In this document: in pieces, positions 22,090 to 34,309 of the stretch
How positions within the stretch are numbered: position 1 is the first letter of the stretch
Layout: each line of letters starts with the position of its first letter
Source of the DNA: Magnolia sinica
Taxonomy: Eukaryota > Streptophyta > Magnoliopsida > Magnoliales > Magnoliaceae
Assembly (NCBI RefSeq): GCF_029962835.1
Contig: NC_080579.1
Coordinates: forward strand, 84,523,959 to 84,587,958
Direction: 5' to 3'
DNA: 64,000 bases
Program-made: the position numbers and the translations under genes
The notes under the pieces: generated by a model
The model's database searches: none
The model's input: the letters and a program-made list of their open reading frames with translations, nothing else
What the model was told of the DNA's origin: nothing

Positions 22090-23960
22090 CAGTTTTAATG
22101 GTTGAGGGAGTAAAATGATCAAAATCATTACATTCAAAACTTACTTTATGACTTGTTTGCCTTAGAAACCATTTCAAACTGTTCCTCCTCTCTTTAATCT
22201 CAGAGTCTAGAATCCATTTCTATTCAAAAATCTTACAAAATGTCTTCCATGGTTTCCATTTCCTTCCAAAATGACAGCATTCCACAGTCATATGGTCGAA
22301 AATTGATAAGTTCATTGAAAACTTGAAACATCTCCATTGGTCAACAATGACGAATGGTAATTCACATTTCATGCACTTGGTCAAGTATGGTTTTAACTAT
22401 AAACCATCTAAGATTAAGAAACTCTATTATAACATTTTTCTTTAAACCTACGTCAATGTGCTCGGAGTCAACATATAGGCAGTCGGAGAAGGCATTAAAT
22501 ATGCAATTACGACGGAAATAATGATTATTTTTTCTCATTTCTTCCCTGGTCGAACCTTTACCAGAGTGTCATCTGTGCTTGGTTTGGGTGAGTGTTTCAG
22601 TGATCATATATACCTCTTTTACTGTTGTCAAAAGAAGAGAAAAAAATAGGACTTCATTTTTCCACTGCTTTAAATTTCTTCCATCTGATCAACCAAGGTG
22701 GACAAACTCCTAATTCATCATCGTCATGAACTGAGCCATTGTAGTTAAAAAGAGTATACAAAGAAATTTAACTATCTTAAGATTGTTAGTAGATAAAGGA
22801 TCAAAAAGACAAAAAAGCTTGACTACACCACACCAGTCTAATTGATTCAAAGATGATTTAGACCTAGTTGAAGAAGACTGTTGCTATGCAGCAATTTGCA
22901 GCACTGAAGAACAACCCTGAAATCTAAAAGAAAATAACCCAAAATTATGAGAACTACAAAAAAGAATGTTGGTGCTAGCTCTCCAAACCATGTTTGTCTC
23001 TTCATTTAAACTAGGGTCATTTTGGTCATTTCAAAATCTTAATGGTTAAAACCTAACCAGTGGTTGACAACTATCAAGCCCAAACGCTAGGGTCAAATAC
23101 CCAACAAGTAGATACAATTTACTGGATCGCTAATAGATTTCTGCGTTAGGTCATGACTTTGGATTTGAACTCGAATTTTTTGGATGTCAGTCACTGAGTT
23201 TAACCCAACTAAAAGTTGTGACCAACTAGACACTCGGCAAAAAATGGCCATCAAAGCACATTTGCTCCTGCCCATACCACGACTCAAACACCAATGTGTG
23301 TATGCCATCGGAGACGGGTGTGTACACTCGCGGAGTGGAAGCACCCTACACACATGCCTAGCCTTTTCCACACATGCGAACGAAAGGCTAGAATAAAAAA
23401 CAAGCAAGAAATGTTCTCACAGCTATCCGAAGTAGGACTAGATTTTGCAAAGAAAATGTGTTTACATAAGACAAGTCATATAATATAAATTACATAAGAC
23501 CAAAGTCCCAATATTTCCAAGAGCATCATTGGACCATCGAATCATTTTTTTTTTTTAACTATTAAGTTATTGAAAAAAAATAACCCTAAAAACGCTCATC
23601 AGATTAACTGATCGACCAAGTTCCAACAACCCATGTGTGATCAACCATCTTGATCATCACATTACATTCCAACAGCTCGTGTTTCTGAGACTGCTCTAAC
23701 ACCCACACTCTATTAAACATGTGATGCCACGGCTCATTCAGATAGTCTTGAGGCAGCTCCGGCACACACATTCTATCCCACATTTTTCTTTACTGAACCG
23801 CCGCCGAATAGGTTGATAGTGGTAGGAAAATAGAGGAATCCTATGAGAGAAGCAAGCAAGGACTCTCTTCAATCACCCGCACCTCATCCCTATATTCCCA
23901 AACTTTGGTACAGAGCCAAAAAATACAACATTTTTTCTTCCCCAGTTCATTAGCTAAATC
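22090..23960. other. Intergenic AT-rich stretch, no gene seen
   Basis: Only short unsupported frames occur. Those at 23093-23488 overlap on both strands and show no domain. A poly-T run is at about 23546-23557. No RNA gene or known repeat was recognised. Confidence 0.4.
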
Positions 23961-23964
23961 AAGG

Positions 23965-24545
23965 TATTCAATAATGGTAATGGCTGGCGTAACAGCCATC
24001 ATTCAACAGTTATGTTACGGCCCCATTACATGACAGGATGTTATGGTCTTTTTTTTTTTGAAGAAAAAATCCAAAAAATATTTAAAAAATTTCCGAAATA
24101 TGACAGGAATACAAAAATATGTTCTTTTTGGGTTTTGAAATGTTTATGTTGGTGTAACAGATCATTTTTAGGAACGCTGTATTAAGTTGCCTGATAATTT
24201 TATTAACTTAAGAGGCTTGACTAATTTCGAAACTCCTATATCTAATTTTCTAAATAATGGTAACTGTCCATATAACGGCCAGCCATTCAACAGTTATGTT
24301 ATGGCTCTGTTACGTTATGGGCTAATGGAAGATTTTTTTAAAGAAAAAATCTGGAATATATATATATTAGAAAATTTCCAAAAAACTAAAGAGGCTTCCA
24401 AAAATGCGTCCTTTCATGGTTAGAACATGTTTATAGTGGTGTAACGGGTCATTCTTTGGTACGAATACCATTTTGAGCTGCTTAATGATTTTATTAACCT
24501 GAGAGGCTTAGATTGACTTCAAAATTCTGCGATTTAATTTCCAAA
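23965..24545. repeat. Diverged direct repeat, period about 285 bp
   Basis: The block starting TGGTAATGGCTGGCGTAACA (about 23971) is repeated from about 24257 (TGGTAACTGTCCATATAACG). Both contain CATTCAACAGTTATGTTA, a GAAGAAAAAAT block, a 'gtaacgg/agatcatt' block and TTTTATTAAC with GAGAGGCTT-type words. An additional fragment with the same GTTACGGG/GTAATGGCC words occurs near 25690-25790. Confidence 0.65.
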
Positions 24546-24668
24546 TATCCAATATCAACAATCCAATGTAAGTACAAACCAAAAATTGGAATATAAATTC
24601 AAATAAATAGGGTCAGGCCAGTTGGCCACTACTGGAATGCCCCTAAAATGAGTAGGTGGAATTCATCC

Positions 24669-24673
24669 CACGA

Positions 24674-24707
<34 letters not shown>

Positions 24708-24710
24708 CAA
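24669..24710. repeat. AT/AC microsatellite
   Basis: A run of (AT)n passes directly into (AC)n, a compound dinucleotide repeat. Confidence 0.85.
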
Positions 24711-25278
24711 GCATTTGACATCATTCCCTTCAAGAAATTTGAGGGGAAAATTTAAATTTGCACTATTCATTCCAAAAAATGACGTAAAATTACCAAAAAA
24801 AAAAAAAAATGAAGAAGAAAAAAAAAAGAAGAAGAAGAAAAAGAGATGAAAATATTGATTTAGTGCATGCATGTGTAGATCTATAATCCATACATGTTTT
24901 TGAACAATATATACTCCAAATATTTTACAAATAATTAAAAAATTGCTGAAAGTTATATAAAAAACTAGAAAAATATGAAGAAAAAATTAACAATTATACA
25001 AACATGGCTAAATCAAACACAAATGTAGCAAGATTTGGTTAATTTGGTTGGTGGTTATATTGTTGGGGGAAAAAAAGAACTTTACCTATTTTCCGATTTT
25101 CCCCAAAGTTCGGTGCCAGATCTTCAATTCTTCAAAAATGGGCTAAATCTCATGCGTTAGTCTTCAAGAATTGCACAAATGTAATCGAAAATAGATTAAG
25201 ATAATCCCAAGAAGAAAAAATATCAATAAATAGGAGAGAAATGGGAAAATTGCCATAAAAAAGAGAGACAGAGCAAAT

Positions 25279-25279
<1 letters not shown>

Positions 25280-25318
<39 letters not shown>

Positions 25319-25409
25319 TGTTTTCGGGGTGGGGGTGGCAGGAGGACTTGTATCCTTCAGAAAAATGGGAAATTTGCAAAACAGCCCCCAAAAGGAGGTT
25401 TATACACGT

Positions 25410-25455
<46 letters not shown>

Positions 25456-25553
25456 TGTTTTCGGGGTGGGGGTGGCAGGACTTGTATCCTTCAGAAAAAT
25501 GGGAAATTTGCAAAACAGCCCCCAAAAGGAGGCTCATATACGTGCACTGGCTC
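25280..25553. repeat. Tandem duplication of a (TG)n-led 137-bp unit
   Basis: A (TG)n run is followed by GGTGTTTTCGGGGTGGGGGT, CTTGTATCCTTCAGAAAAAT and AACAGCCCCCAAAAGGAGG. The whole block occurs twice, 137 bp apart (GGTG at 25317 and 25454). The copies are nearly identical apart from a 4-bp AGGA difference and the length of the TG run, so the duplication is recent. Confidence 0.9.
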
Positions 25554-25567
25554 TCACCTGTTAGGCA

Positions 25568-25677
25568 TCATTTTTTTTTCACACATGCACTCACACCACA
25601 GTGGTTTTTCACAACAATGGGTACTTGAACCCACGACCTCGTGTTGAAACTCTTGTGATTCTACCAATGAGGCATGA
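25568..25677 (-). mobile_element. tRNA-derived SINE
   Basis: Minus strand: A-box-like TGCCTCATTGGTAGAATCAC, B-box-like GTCGTGGGTTCAAGTAC about 25 bp on, then GTGGTGTGAGTGCATGTGTG and a run of As (poly-T 25570-25578 on the plus strand). This is the structure of a tRNA-derived SINE with an A-tail. Confidence 0.65.
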
Positions 25678-26134
25678 GTAAGGACCCGTGTTACGCGTCA
25701 TTATAATAGACTGTTACGGGATCATTTCCGTCCAAATTTTTTACACCCCAATAATGTGTAATGGCCATAGACCCCCATTACCATTTTCAAATATCTTGAG
25801 CCAGATGGCTAAGTTACTGTATTGGTCAACTCCATAGCATTGTACATCCTACCCATACCTCTTTCAAACCATATCTCCCTTCAGCTCAATGGTCAATATC
25901 TCCATCCCGTTTCATATCCAAGCCATGGCTTAAAATTGCAATAGGAGATGAGATATCTATCCTCAGTAAAAATAATAATAATAAGTTGACTAATCCAATC
26001 TTCAGTAATGTCCACTTTCCCACAGTTCCTGGGTCTAGGGTGTGAAGGCAGTCAATCCTAACTGGCCCTGCTTGCAAATAAAGAAAACCTCCCAAAGCCT
26101 CCTGGGACTCCTACATGCCATGCACTTATGGAGC

Positions 26135-26500
26135 CTAAGGGCGTGTTTGGCCGGGCGCTGGATATGGTATTAGATGGGATTAGGAGGGTTATTACGCGCC
26201 ATCCCATCCCGTCTGCTGTTTGGGATGGCGGGATGTATTTCATCCGCCGCACCCTCATAAACACCGCCCAAGTCTGAGACAGATTCCGCCAATCCCGGGA
26301 TGCGAGTTTTCACCGTTATGTGGGGCCCACCGAGATATCAATGAGATATCCACTCCCTCCATCATTTTCACCAGCCTACATTCAGCCATGAACCTGTTTT
26401 GAGGCAGATATAAAACAGTGAGTGGGGCACACCACAAGAAGCAGTGGAGATGCAAACCCATCCATTTGTGACGGTCCAAACACGCTGCTGTATATCCCAT
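26135..26500. mobile_element. Short inverted-repeat element (GGGCGTGTTTGGC type), diverged
   Basis: It starts near GGGCGTGTTTGGCCGGGCGC, a terminus common in plant MITEs. It includes a GTGGGGCCCACCGAGATATC core near 26321 and mirrored CCCATGG words to about 26520. The ends are not certain. Confidence 0.4.
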
Positions 26501-26529
26501 GGGCTATTGCAAACCCATGGGATCAACTG

Positions 26530-28517
26530 ACAAACACTGACACCAACTCAGTTTGGGTTCATGGCATGACCAGCATTGTCCATCTCCATTGCATTCCAAC
26601 AACTCATTGTCAGATTTGAGGCTGTTCCAACGCCCATGCTCTCTCACATGTGGACTGGGGCTTAGCGGCTGTTCCAACAGTGGTCCACCATTTCAACTGT
26701 CCTGATCAGAGCACATGCTTCCCACATGTACCATGAAGAGGCAGAAGCATAGTAGCTCCTCAGATTCCAGGTCAAGTAAGAAATAAGAGGATAAAGCCGG
26801 CCATCACATCAAAAAAGGTTGCAGATAAAGCAATAGGTCGGCAGCCTCATAAAACGTAGAAAATATAGACCAGTTGCAGGAGAAAGGCTTGTCGGTTTTG
26901 GCCACAAAACCTAGAGAAATAGACCGGTTGGAGAAGCGGCTTATCAATGTCAAGAACAAGTAATTACCAGCTATGTTGATAGATTGGCTTAGGAGGAAAC
27001 AAGGTCTTGAAAGGGATGTCTCCTATTGTTGGAATGGTAACTAAAAGTATTGTCTTAAAAACCTTGCCATGATATGACCATGTCAAATCATAAAATGGGA
27101 AATTCCAAAACCTTGTAACAAGGCAGCATTTGGATTTCCAAACGAATTCGTTTGGAAACATCCAGTTAAATTTAGCATAGCTGAAAGAACTAACGATGTT
27201 TCCTAGCGTTCATGAGGAAGCAGCCCCCAAACTGAAGTTCTATTTCTTTCAAGCCCAGATTGAAAGTAAAATGATTGCAATTTGGAGCTCAGATGGTTAT
27301 AAGAATCCTAAGGGAAATATGACTTGGATATCTAGACTTTGTTCGGATTCACAATTCATTCTATGAGCATCCAAACACTCCCTAAATCAATACTTACCAA
27401 CTCAAAAAAAGAATCATATGAGCAAGGGATGACAGACTCAAGACGTCGATAAAAACTTGCAAAGGTCGAGAACAAAAGAAATGAAACATTTTAGATAGAA
27501 AATGGAATGAGAACATACCAACAACTTGCCATCAATCAAGACATGAAATTTTATGCTACCAATTTACCATTATCATGTCGCCTAGATCTGGCCTGGAATT
27601 GAACATGTCGCAATCATGAGGCATAGGGCATTGCGAGATCTCTCTGTCAAGAGGAAGCATTCCATCTCTTGATGTGCTCTTTCTATTCTTGATCTAATAA
27701 AAGTTGTAGTTAGCTATCAATTGAATGGGTGAGTTAGTCGGCTATATCAAGCCAAGATGAAAAGAAAAGTAATTGGTAACGCCCTACTAGCAACAAGTGA
27801 AAGAGCTATATTCCACATCTAGTGTGGCAAAAGTCGTCACAAAGCTTCAATAACTCTGAAGACATCAGACAAGTCATCATCGAACTTGCCTCCAGTGAAA
27901 AAAATCTCTTGTTGGTGGAGCCGTACCATACACACAACCAGCTAATAGATAGAATTGAAGCTTTCGAGAATCTAGATTTGAGAGCACAGTGATTATGCCA
28001 TTAACAACTACTGATAGCAACACATTCTTTAACAACTGAAGTTGTCACTGGCTTTCTTTTGTTTATAAACTGTGAAAATTCAGTTACCAAACAGGCCAGT
28101 AGCTGTGAAGTTGTTAGTTGAAGGTCTGAGAATACAAAGAATCAGCAACTGCTAATATAGTTGACAGTTTTTGTGGGTAAGAAGAAGAAGAATCATCATC
28201 TAATAGCATACAGATGACACTTATCGCAGGTAAGAAAATCAAGAATGCCTAATACAGAGAAAACCTGCCAGGAAATTCCTTGCAGAAAACTAAGGTTAAA
28301 AAGTGAGTGACTGAGATATACTGCGGCAAACCTATAAAACTGCCTTGGCTGTTAAAGCTGAAGCAATCATAAGCAAGTGGAACTGTGGGACCCATTCAGG
28401 GAAGGGGAAAAAATCATGAGCAACTGGAAGCATCCTACCGGGAGCATCTGAAGACAAGATAACTGTAGATCATCTATCTAACAGAGGAATCATACAATCC
28501 TACGTTATACATGGTTG
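26530..28517. other. Intergenic, no gene seen
   Basis: Low-complexity, AT-rich sequence with no open frame showing a domain. It could contain the extended 3' flank of the TPS gene but shows no exon. Confidence 0.4.
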
Positions 28518-28564
28518 AGTTCTTCTTCTTCGTCTTTCTTCTCTTCTTCTTCTTCTTCTTCTTA
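28518..28564. repeat. (CTT)n microsatellite
   Basis: An imperfect run of CTT/TTC triplets about 640 bp beyond the TPS stop codon (downstream on the minus strand). Confidence 0.85.
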
Positions 28565-29202
28565 TGGAAATCCTGGAGTTTTGAGGTTTACACTTAGTGC
28601 CCATGGTTCACTGATCCAGAAAGCTGATCTAATGGACCGGCGGTAGACAGACCATGCCCAAAATATATTCTTGATTGAAAGGTCCTACCCATTCAATGTT
28701 TGGCATTCTAACAGTTGAATAAGGAGCATTATAGTCTCTAGAGTTCCACCAATTGAATAGTTAGGGTCATTTTATTGACGAAAATATTGGCAAATGGCCC
28801 ATCCATGATGGGCCCAAATAGACCAAATTGTAAGGGTCACTGCAACAGTTGTACAAACTCAAAACCTGAGGATATTGATGGACCTAAAAATGCCTGTTCT
28901 TCTTCTTTTTCTCAAAGCAATTTTTACTTGTCTCATGTTTGCTATCAGATCGGCCACTGAGAACAAGAAGTTTAAGATTGATGGTGTAAGTGGGATATAT
29001 ACAAGTGTATCAGGTAGAGATCAAGCACAACAAAAGTATCTAATGACACAACTCTCCCACGCTACTAGCTTAATTTACAAAAAGATAAACAAGAAGCAAA
29101 CAAGGATCATTCAGCTGCTCAGCTTACAGGAGTACAACAGAGAGCAGATGAAGCAGTAAAGAATGCACCTCACATCTTGCCATATGTGATCAACTGCAAG
29201 TT

Positions 29203-31941
29203 CTATGAGATGTGGAGCGAATTTCCAGCTGCTTGTTCCGAAACAGAAGCCAGGCCCTGCATCAATCTAACTATCTCCACAGTATCATCCAAATAATACT
29301 TGGCCTTGCTAGGTTTGCGACCGACTGTGCATGCAAAAACTTCCGCTATGGGAGCCAGGGAAGGACCGGAGACAGCACTGCTAATCACTTCAAACATATC
29401 TTCATCAGATCTGTCATCCCCAATACAGAGAACAAAATCCGGCAACATATGCCTCTCTTGCATAGTTGAAAGAAGGCGTTCAGCCACAAGCCCCTTGCTC
29501 ACACCCTGCATACGTCATTAGAAAATTATGTGAGTACACAATTCTGGGTTTCAAACTGAAGAAATATACTTGATAGAGTCTTATACAAATTCAGACCTGT
29601 GGCTTAACTTCGACGAGGTGCTGACCACTCTTAACAGAAACCGGCTCATTGGCGAGAACACTCTCAAGATGATCAAGAAGCTCTTTAGCTTGGCAAGATC
29701 CAAAGTCTGGATCGGAATCTTCATATGACCAGACCAACGACGTCTCCCTGTCTTCAATTGTTGAACCATCTGTAGTTTCAGTATACAACTTCATGACAGG
29801 CTCCGCAATCTGTTTCCAGCTACAATCTGCCACAGGCACACATGTTTCCCATTCTGCATCTCGCTTGAGCCTGAAACATACAAACATTTCATCATAAACA
29901 ATAACAGATACTTATTTCCTATTTAAACTCAGAAGCAAGAAGTTTACCTTAGAAAGTAGCCATGCTCCGCTGCAATTCCTAGCTTCTCACAAGAAGAAAA
30001 CCATTCACTAAGAGTATTTCTGCTTCTTGCACTAACAAGAAAGACAACATTATTTTTGTCCCTGCACAAGCTGTTTAAGATTTCAATCGATTTAGAGCAT
30101 GGGCTTTTATCAATCGATGCCTGCGGCATCAAGGTACCATCATAGTCTAGAAGAATGGCTCGGATTTTTGTTCTCTTGTATGCAGAAACTATATGCTCCA
30201 TTGAAAGCTTCCTGAAATTAGGATCAAGCGCCACAACCCTGAACCCCAACCCGAATCCGATACCCCAACATCTCCGCCTCACATGATCCTTGCAAGTCCT
30301 TTCCAAATCTTGCAGAAAGCTGTGTGCCCAATAACCCACATCATGTGTACTGACATACCTATAATGCTTCTCATGCCGTAGCTGCTTCTCCGGCTCAGGC
30401 ATTTCAAGGGCATAATCCATGGCATCTGCCACCGCATCAATATTCCATGGATTCACTCGTATGGCTCCACTTAGTGATGGTGAACAGCCGATAAATTCTG
30501 AGACCACCAACATGCTCTTTTTAGGAGTAGACGGGCTCAAACCCAAGACCATATCCAATTTTTCATTCCCTTGCCGGGAAATGATGTATTCATAGGGGAT
30601 GAGATTCATTCCATCCCTAACCGCCGTCACCAGACAACAATCAGCAACTACATAATAAGCAACACGCTCGTAAAATTGAAGTGGCCTATCAATCAAAACT
30701 ACCGGTTCATAACCGGGCTTTCCAAAGGTTTCATTAATCCGTTTCACTGTCGAATATGTCTCCGCCTGCACTTCCTTCACGTCTCTTCCTCTGCCCCTAG
30801 CTGGATTGGCAATCTGCACTAACACCACCTTTTCCCGCCACTCTGGATGCTGCACAAGCAACTGCTCCATTGCCAAGAGCTTCAATGTAATTCCCTTAAA
30901 TATATCCATGTCATCGACGCCGAGTAACATTATCCGATCCTGATCACCAAACTGCTTAATAAGCTCAGCTACCTTAGCTTCAGTTTCCGGAAGGCTTAGG
31001 ACTGACTGAAGCTGACCCATGTGGATACCAACAGGAAGAATCTTAATGCTAACAGTTCGGCCATAATACTCGAGACCGATGTACCCCCGCTTTGATTCAT
31101 AGGTGAGCCCAAGCATACGACTGCAGCAGGAGAGGAAATGTCGGGCGTAATCAAATGTGTGGAATCCGATCAGATCAGAATTCAACAGCGCCCGCAAGAG
31201 CTCTTCCCTGACAGGGAGAGTCTTGTATATTTCTGACGATGGGAACGGGCTATGGAGGAAGAACCCAAGCTTCACCCGATTGAACCTCTTCCGCAGGAAT
31301 GTTGGGAGCACCATCAGATGGTAATCGTGCACCCACACAAAATCATCTTCTGGATTTATCACTTCCAAAATCTTGTCGGCGAAGATCTTGTTAACCGAGA
31401 CATAGGCCTGCCATAGCAACCGGTCGAAGCGCCCACCAAGGTCAGGTGATAGAGGAAGCATGTAATGAAACAGTGGCCACAGCTGCTGTTTACAGAACCC
31501 ATGGTAAAACCGACCGAAAAGGTCAGGAGGAATGAAGGCAGGGACACAACGGAAGGTCTCAAGGAGGATCTGGGAGACCTCGTCTTGGTCATTAGGGTGT
31601 ATTTCTTGGCGAAGGCAGCCGACATAGACAACATCAACATCGTCATCCGCAAGCCGGTCTTTCAGCTGGAGGAGGAGGGAGTCCTCATCCCAGCTGAAAG
31701 TCCACCCTTTGTTATCAGCCTTCCGTTGGGCACAGATGGGGAGCTGGTTCGCGACGATGATGGTGCGATCACGAGGGTGGGACGAAGAAGGTTCAGAAGT
31801 GGTGCTGCCATCATCATCTTCTAGATCAGAGATGATGCCTGCAACCGTCATTACGCGGGGTATTCGACGTGCTATACGGCCAAAGGATGGAGATGACTCG
31901 CCAGCAAGGTCTAAGAGATTAGAATACGATCTTGATACCAT
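29203..31941 (-). CDS. Class II trehalose-6-phosphate synthase/phosphatase-like protein (TPS8-10 type)
   Basis: Three coding exons: 31941-29948, 29870-29597 and 29505-29203, joined at GT...AG introns of 77 and 91 bp. They give 856 residues, the usual length for plant class II TPS. Start: MVSRSYSNLLDLAG is the conserved N-terminus. The glycosyltransferase-20 domain covers about 60-545 (IIVANQLP 61-68, VHDYHL 204-209, HSPFPSSEIY 230-239, RDGMN 442-446). Class I enzymes have a GVDRLDYIKG motif; here it is GVDDMDIFKG (341-350), so the substrate-binding Arg is absent, as in class II. The phosphatase-like domain covers about 590-850, with LDYDGT (598-603), VSARSR (636-641, usually VSGR) and GDDRSDED (785-792). 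The family is cytosolic and is linked to sugar/SnRK1 signalling; synthase activity is doubtful. I see no disruption. Confidence 0.96.
29506..29596 (-). other. TPS coding intron 2
   Basis: The donor is CCACAG|GTCTGA and the acceptor GTATGCAG|GGTGTG. It lies between VEVKPQ and GVSKGL, in phase 0, the conserved position. Confidence 0.92.
29871..29947 (-). other. TPS coding intron 1
   Basis: The donor is AAG|GTAAAC and the acceptor TTTGTATGTTTCAG|GC. It splits an Arg codon (AG|G) between FLR and LKRDAEW. Class II TPS genes usually have two introns in the phosphatase part, as here. Confidence 0.92.
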
Positions 31942-31973
31942 GTTTCCGGATTTATTTTTTTTCCTTACAAACA

Positions 31974-31982
31974 CTAGATCAT
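31974..31982 (-). promoter_or_regulatory. Two-codon upstream ORF (ATG ATC TAG)
   Basis: In the predicted exon carrying the start codon, the minus strand reads CTTGATGATCTAGTG. That is an ATG followed at once by one codon and TAG, 33 nt before the main ATG. Such a minimal upstream ORF can reduce re-initiation at the main start. Whether it is in the mature transcript depends on the acceptor site used. Confidence 0.6.
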
Positions 31983-32016
31983 CAAGGGATGGACCTTTCC
32001 ACTATTTTCAGTGATT

Positions 32017-32749
32017 CTTGGCAGAAAAAAGAAGCTCCCAATTTCCAGATTTCCAACCCATGATACTTCAAATAAGATCAAAAACCTTTTTTTTCGTCCA
32101 TGGTTTCTCTACAAAGGGCCCTTTTTCAAAATTTTCAGCAATTTTTATCATAAAAAATTCTCTGATATACGATGTTAAAATTAAGACACAACAAAACTTA
32201 GGCGGATTCGCTCAATGTCCTTCAAATTAGAAGTGAAGAAACAAAACCAAACCAAAAAATCGCTAATCAGTTGCAGCAGAGACCAGTTTGAACCATTGTA
32301 AAAACCCTAATTTTTTTTCTAAAATCAGATAAAACTCGATGAAAAATCTTTCTAACGATTTCCGGAATTAAAAGAGGTTAAGATACCTAAAATTCTAAAT
32401 ATCACCACAACGGAAGCCAAATTAAAAATAAATAATAATAAGATAAATTTCTCATTCCACGAAAACTTCCTCCATTTCGTTCGAGTTTCAGCTGGACTAA
32501 CCGAAAATCCCAACAAAAAACCTCGAATTTCTTCCTTGAAGCTTTCGCCACAGATTCGAACCCCTAAAAAGCCCTAGAACCCACCAAAACCCGAAAGTCG
32601 AGCTGGAATTCAATTCTTACAGCTAAAATCTCAAAAAAAAAAAAAAAAAAAAAAGAAAAGGGAAATGGGAGAAAAAGAGCTGAGGAAGAAGAACAGAAGA
32701 TTGAAATTCGAGTAGATCTTGAAAAGATTGAGAGAGGTATATCACTCAC
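32017..32749 (-). other. Probable 5'UTR intron of TPS
   Basis: Minus strand: donor TTTCAAAG|GTGAGTGATA at 32749, and a pyrimidine-rich acceptor CTTTTTTCTGCCAAG at 32018-32017. This gives about 733 bp, with the start codon 76 bp into the next exon. 5'UTR introns are usual in class II TPS genes. The T/A-rich interior fits an intron. Only transcript data can fix the acceptor; an alternative AG lies a few bases nearer the ATG. Confidence 0.7.
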
Positions 32750-32858
32750 CTTTGAAATGGATTCAAGAACCCTAAAAAATCGAATGGATGTATAGAGAAC
32801 GACAAACCCAAAAAAGGAAAACAACCCTAATTTTCTCTGAGCATTTGGCAGGTTTGAA

Positions 32859-32871
32859 GCTTTATATAGTG
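32859..32871 (-). promoter_or_regulatory. TATA box of TPS gene
   Basis: The minus strand reads CACTATATAAAGC, a strong TATA match, about 110 bp upstream of the inferred 5'UTR donor site. Transcription should begin around 32830. There is no ATG between that point and the donor site. Confidence 0.75.
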
Positions 32872-32987
32872 TCCGTGAGTTGAAAATTTTGGAAAAACGG
32901 AAGAAAAAGAGAAGAGATAACGAAAGGTAGTCCGCGAGACTACCTTCAATACTCGGCCTCGGATTTGGTAGTTACCCCTCCTGTTCT

Positions 32988-33410
32988 ATGGGCTCCATCA
33001 TAATTTATTTGATTTATCCAATCCGTCCATCCATTTTTTCAGATCATTTTAAATAAAAATAACAAAAATGATACAGATCCAAATATCAGGTCGACCACAC
33101 CATATAAAACAATGGTAATTAACGCCCACCATTAAAACTTCCTAAGGTCCACTGTAATTTTTATTTAACATCTAACCTGTTGATAAGGTCACATATACAC
33201 GGATTAAGGAAAAACACAAATATCCTCTTAATCCAAAACTTTTATTGCCCGCTATGAATTTTTAACGGTGGGTGTTCAATCAACTTTATTTCCTGTGGTG
33301 TGGTCCACCTGAGATTTAGATCTGACTCATATTTGGGCTCCTACACTTAAATGAGCTGGGAAAACGAACAGACGGTGTGGATAAAACATATACATCATGG
33401 TGGGGTCCAC
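32988..33410. mobile_element. Palindromic inverted-repeat element upstream of TPS
   Basis: This copy (TATGGGCTCCATCATAATT to ACATCATGGTGGGGTCCAC) has mirrored inner arms (CAGGTCGACCACACC with GTGTGGTCCACCTGAG). Its near end lies only about 120 bp upstream of the TPS TATA box, so it forms part of the promoter region. Confidence 0.85.
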
Positions 33411-34309
33411 AGATCACCAAATAGAGGAGTCACTACCATGAGATGGGTGGGCCTTTTCATCAAGCTCAATAACAACTGACTAGATTTTATTTTTTTTCTC
33501 ACGCAACATCCATTTACATCAAAATTAGTAGAATGGATAAGATTTGCTTGATTATGGTTCTTTTTAAGCACATCTGGGCCCACCACATTAACTGTTTGGA
33601 TTAGGTGACTGAAGTGGGCCCCACCACACAGAGCTCCACCTGCACCATTTTTCGCACTACATGTTAAACGTGTGGGACATCTGAGCCGTCAAAGAGGTGG
33701 GCCTCATTGCGAAGATTACCTACCGCAGAATTCAGGTAAATCCATTTATCAGGTCAGCGACAATATTGAAATCAACGGACAACCTTATCCGAAGTGGCAT
33801 GCAGGCCAACCTGTGACTGGATACATCAGATTTTTGTGTCATGTGATCTTAGCCACAGCTGTGCTTAGATGTACGGCTAATATTCACCCTGGAACACAAA
33901 AATCAAGATCATCCATGGCTCAGGTTGGCATGGTGTAGGACGAAGTAAGAATAAATACCTACCATTAGTTTTCTGCAGGGCTTATCCAGGTGTTTATATG
34001 CCATCCAATCCGTTCATCTGATGTGTCCAGCAAAATAAAATTAAAGTAAAAAATACCCAGAATTCGCACCATCCCACAACTTAAGGTGGACCATAACACG
34101 TGAATTCTGAGGCCCCGCTTGCGTGTTAAACGGCCCTGATCTTTTGTATTAGAGTTAAAAATCCATGATGCAGCTGATGGACGGAATGGATTTCAACCAC
34201 GTAAGTAAGATCATTTCACATAAACGAACGGCTAACATAGGCTGTTTGCTTTACGAGAGAGGGAAGTGGATTGCCTACTCCATCACTCATATCGTACCAA
34301 GTAAACTCC
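33411..34309. other. Intergenic, no gene seen
   Basis: A plus-strand frame at 33672-33938 has no recognisable domain. It contains AGGTGGGCCTCA and repeat-like words, and I judge it non-coding. Confidence 0.4.

Noticed and set aside
25285..25647. Overlapping frames of 95-120 codons rich in Cys-Val
   Set aside because: They are translations of the (TG)n run and its duplicated flank.
29944..31974. Longer N-terminus for TPS starting 33 nt upstream
   Set aside because: The codon at 31974 is GTG, not ATG. The conserved family start MVSRSY at 31941 is the better choice.
31465..32014. Plus-strand frames over the TPS first exon
   Set aside because: They are shadows of the minus-strand TPS coding sequence.
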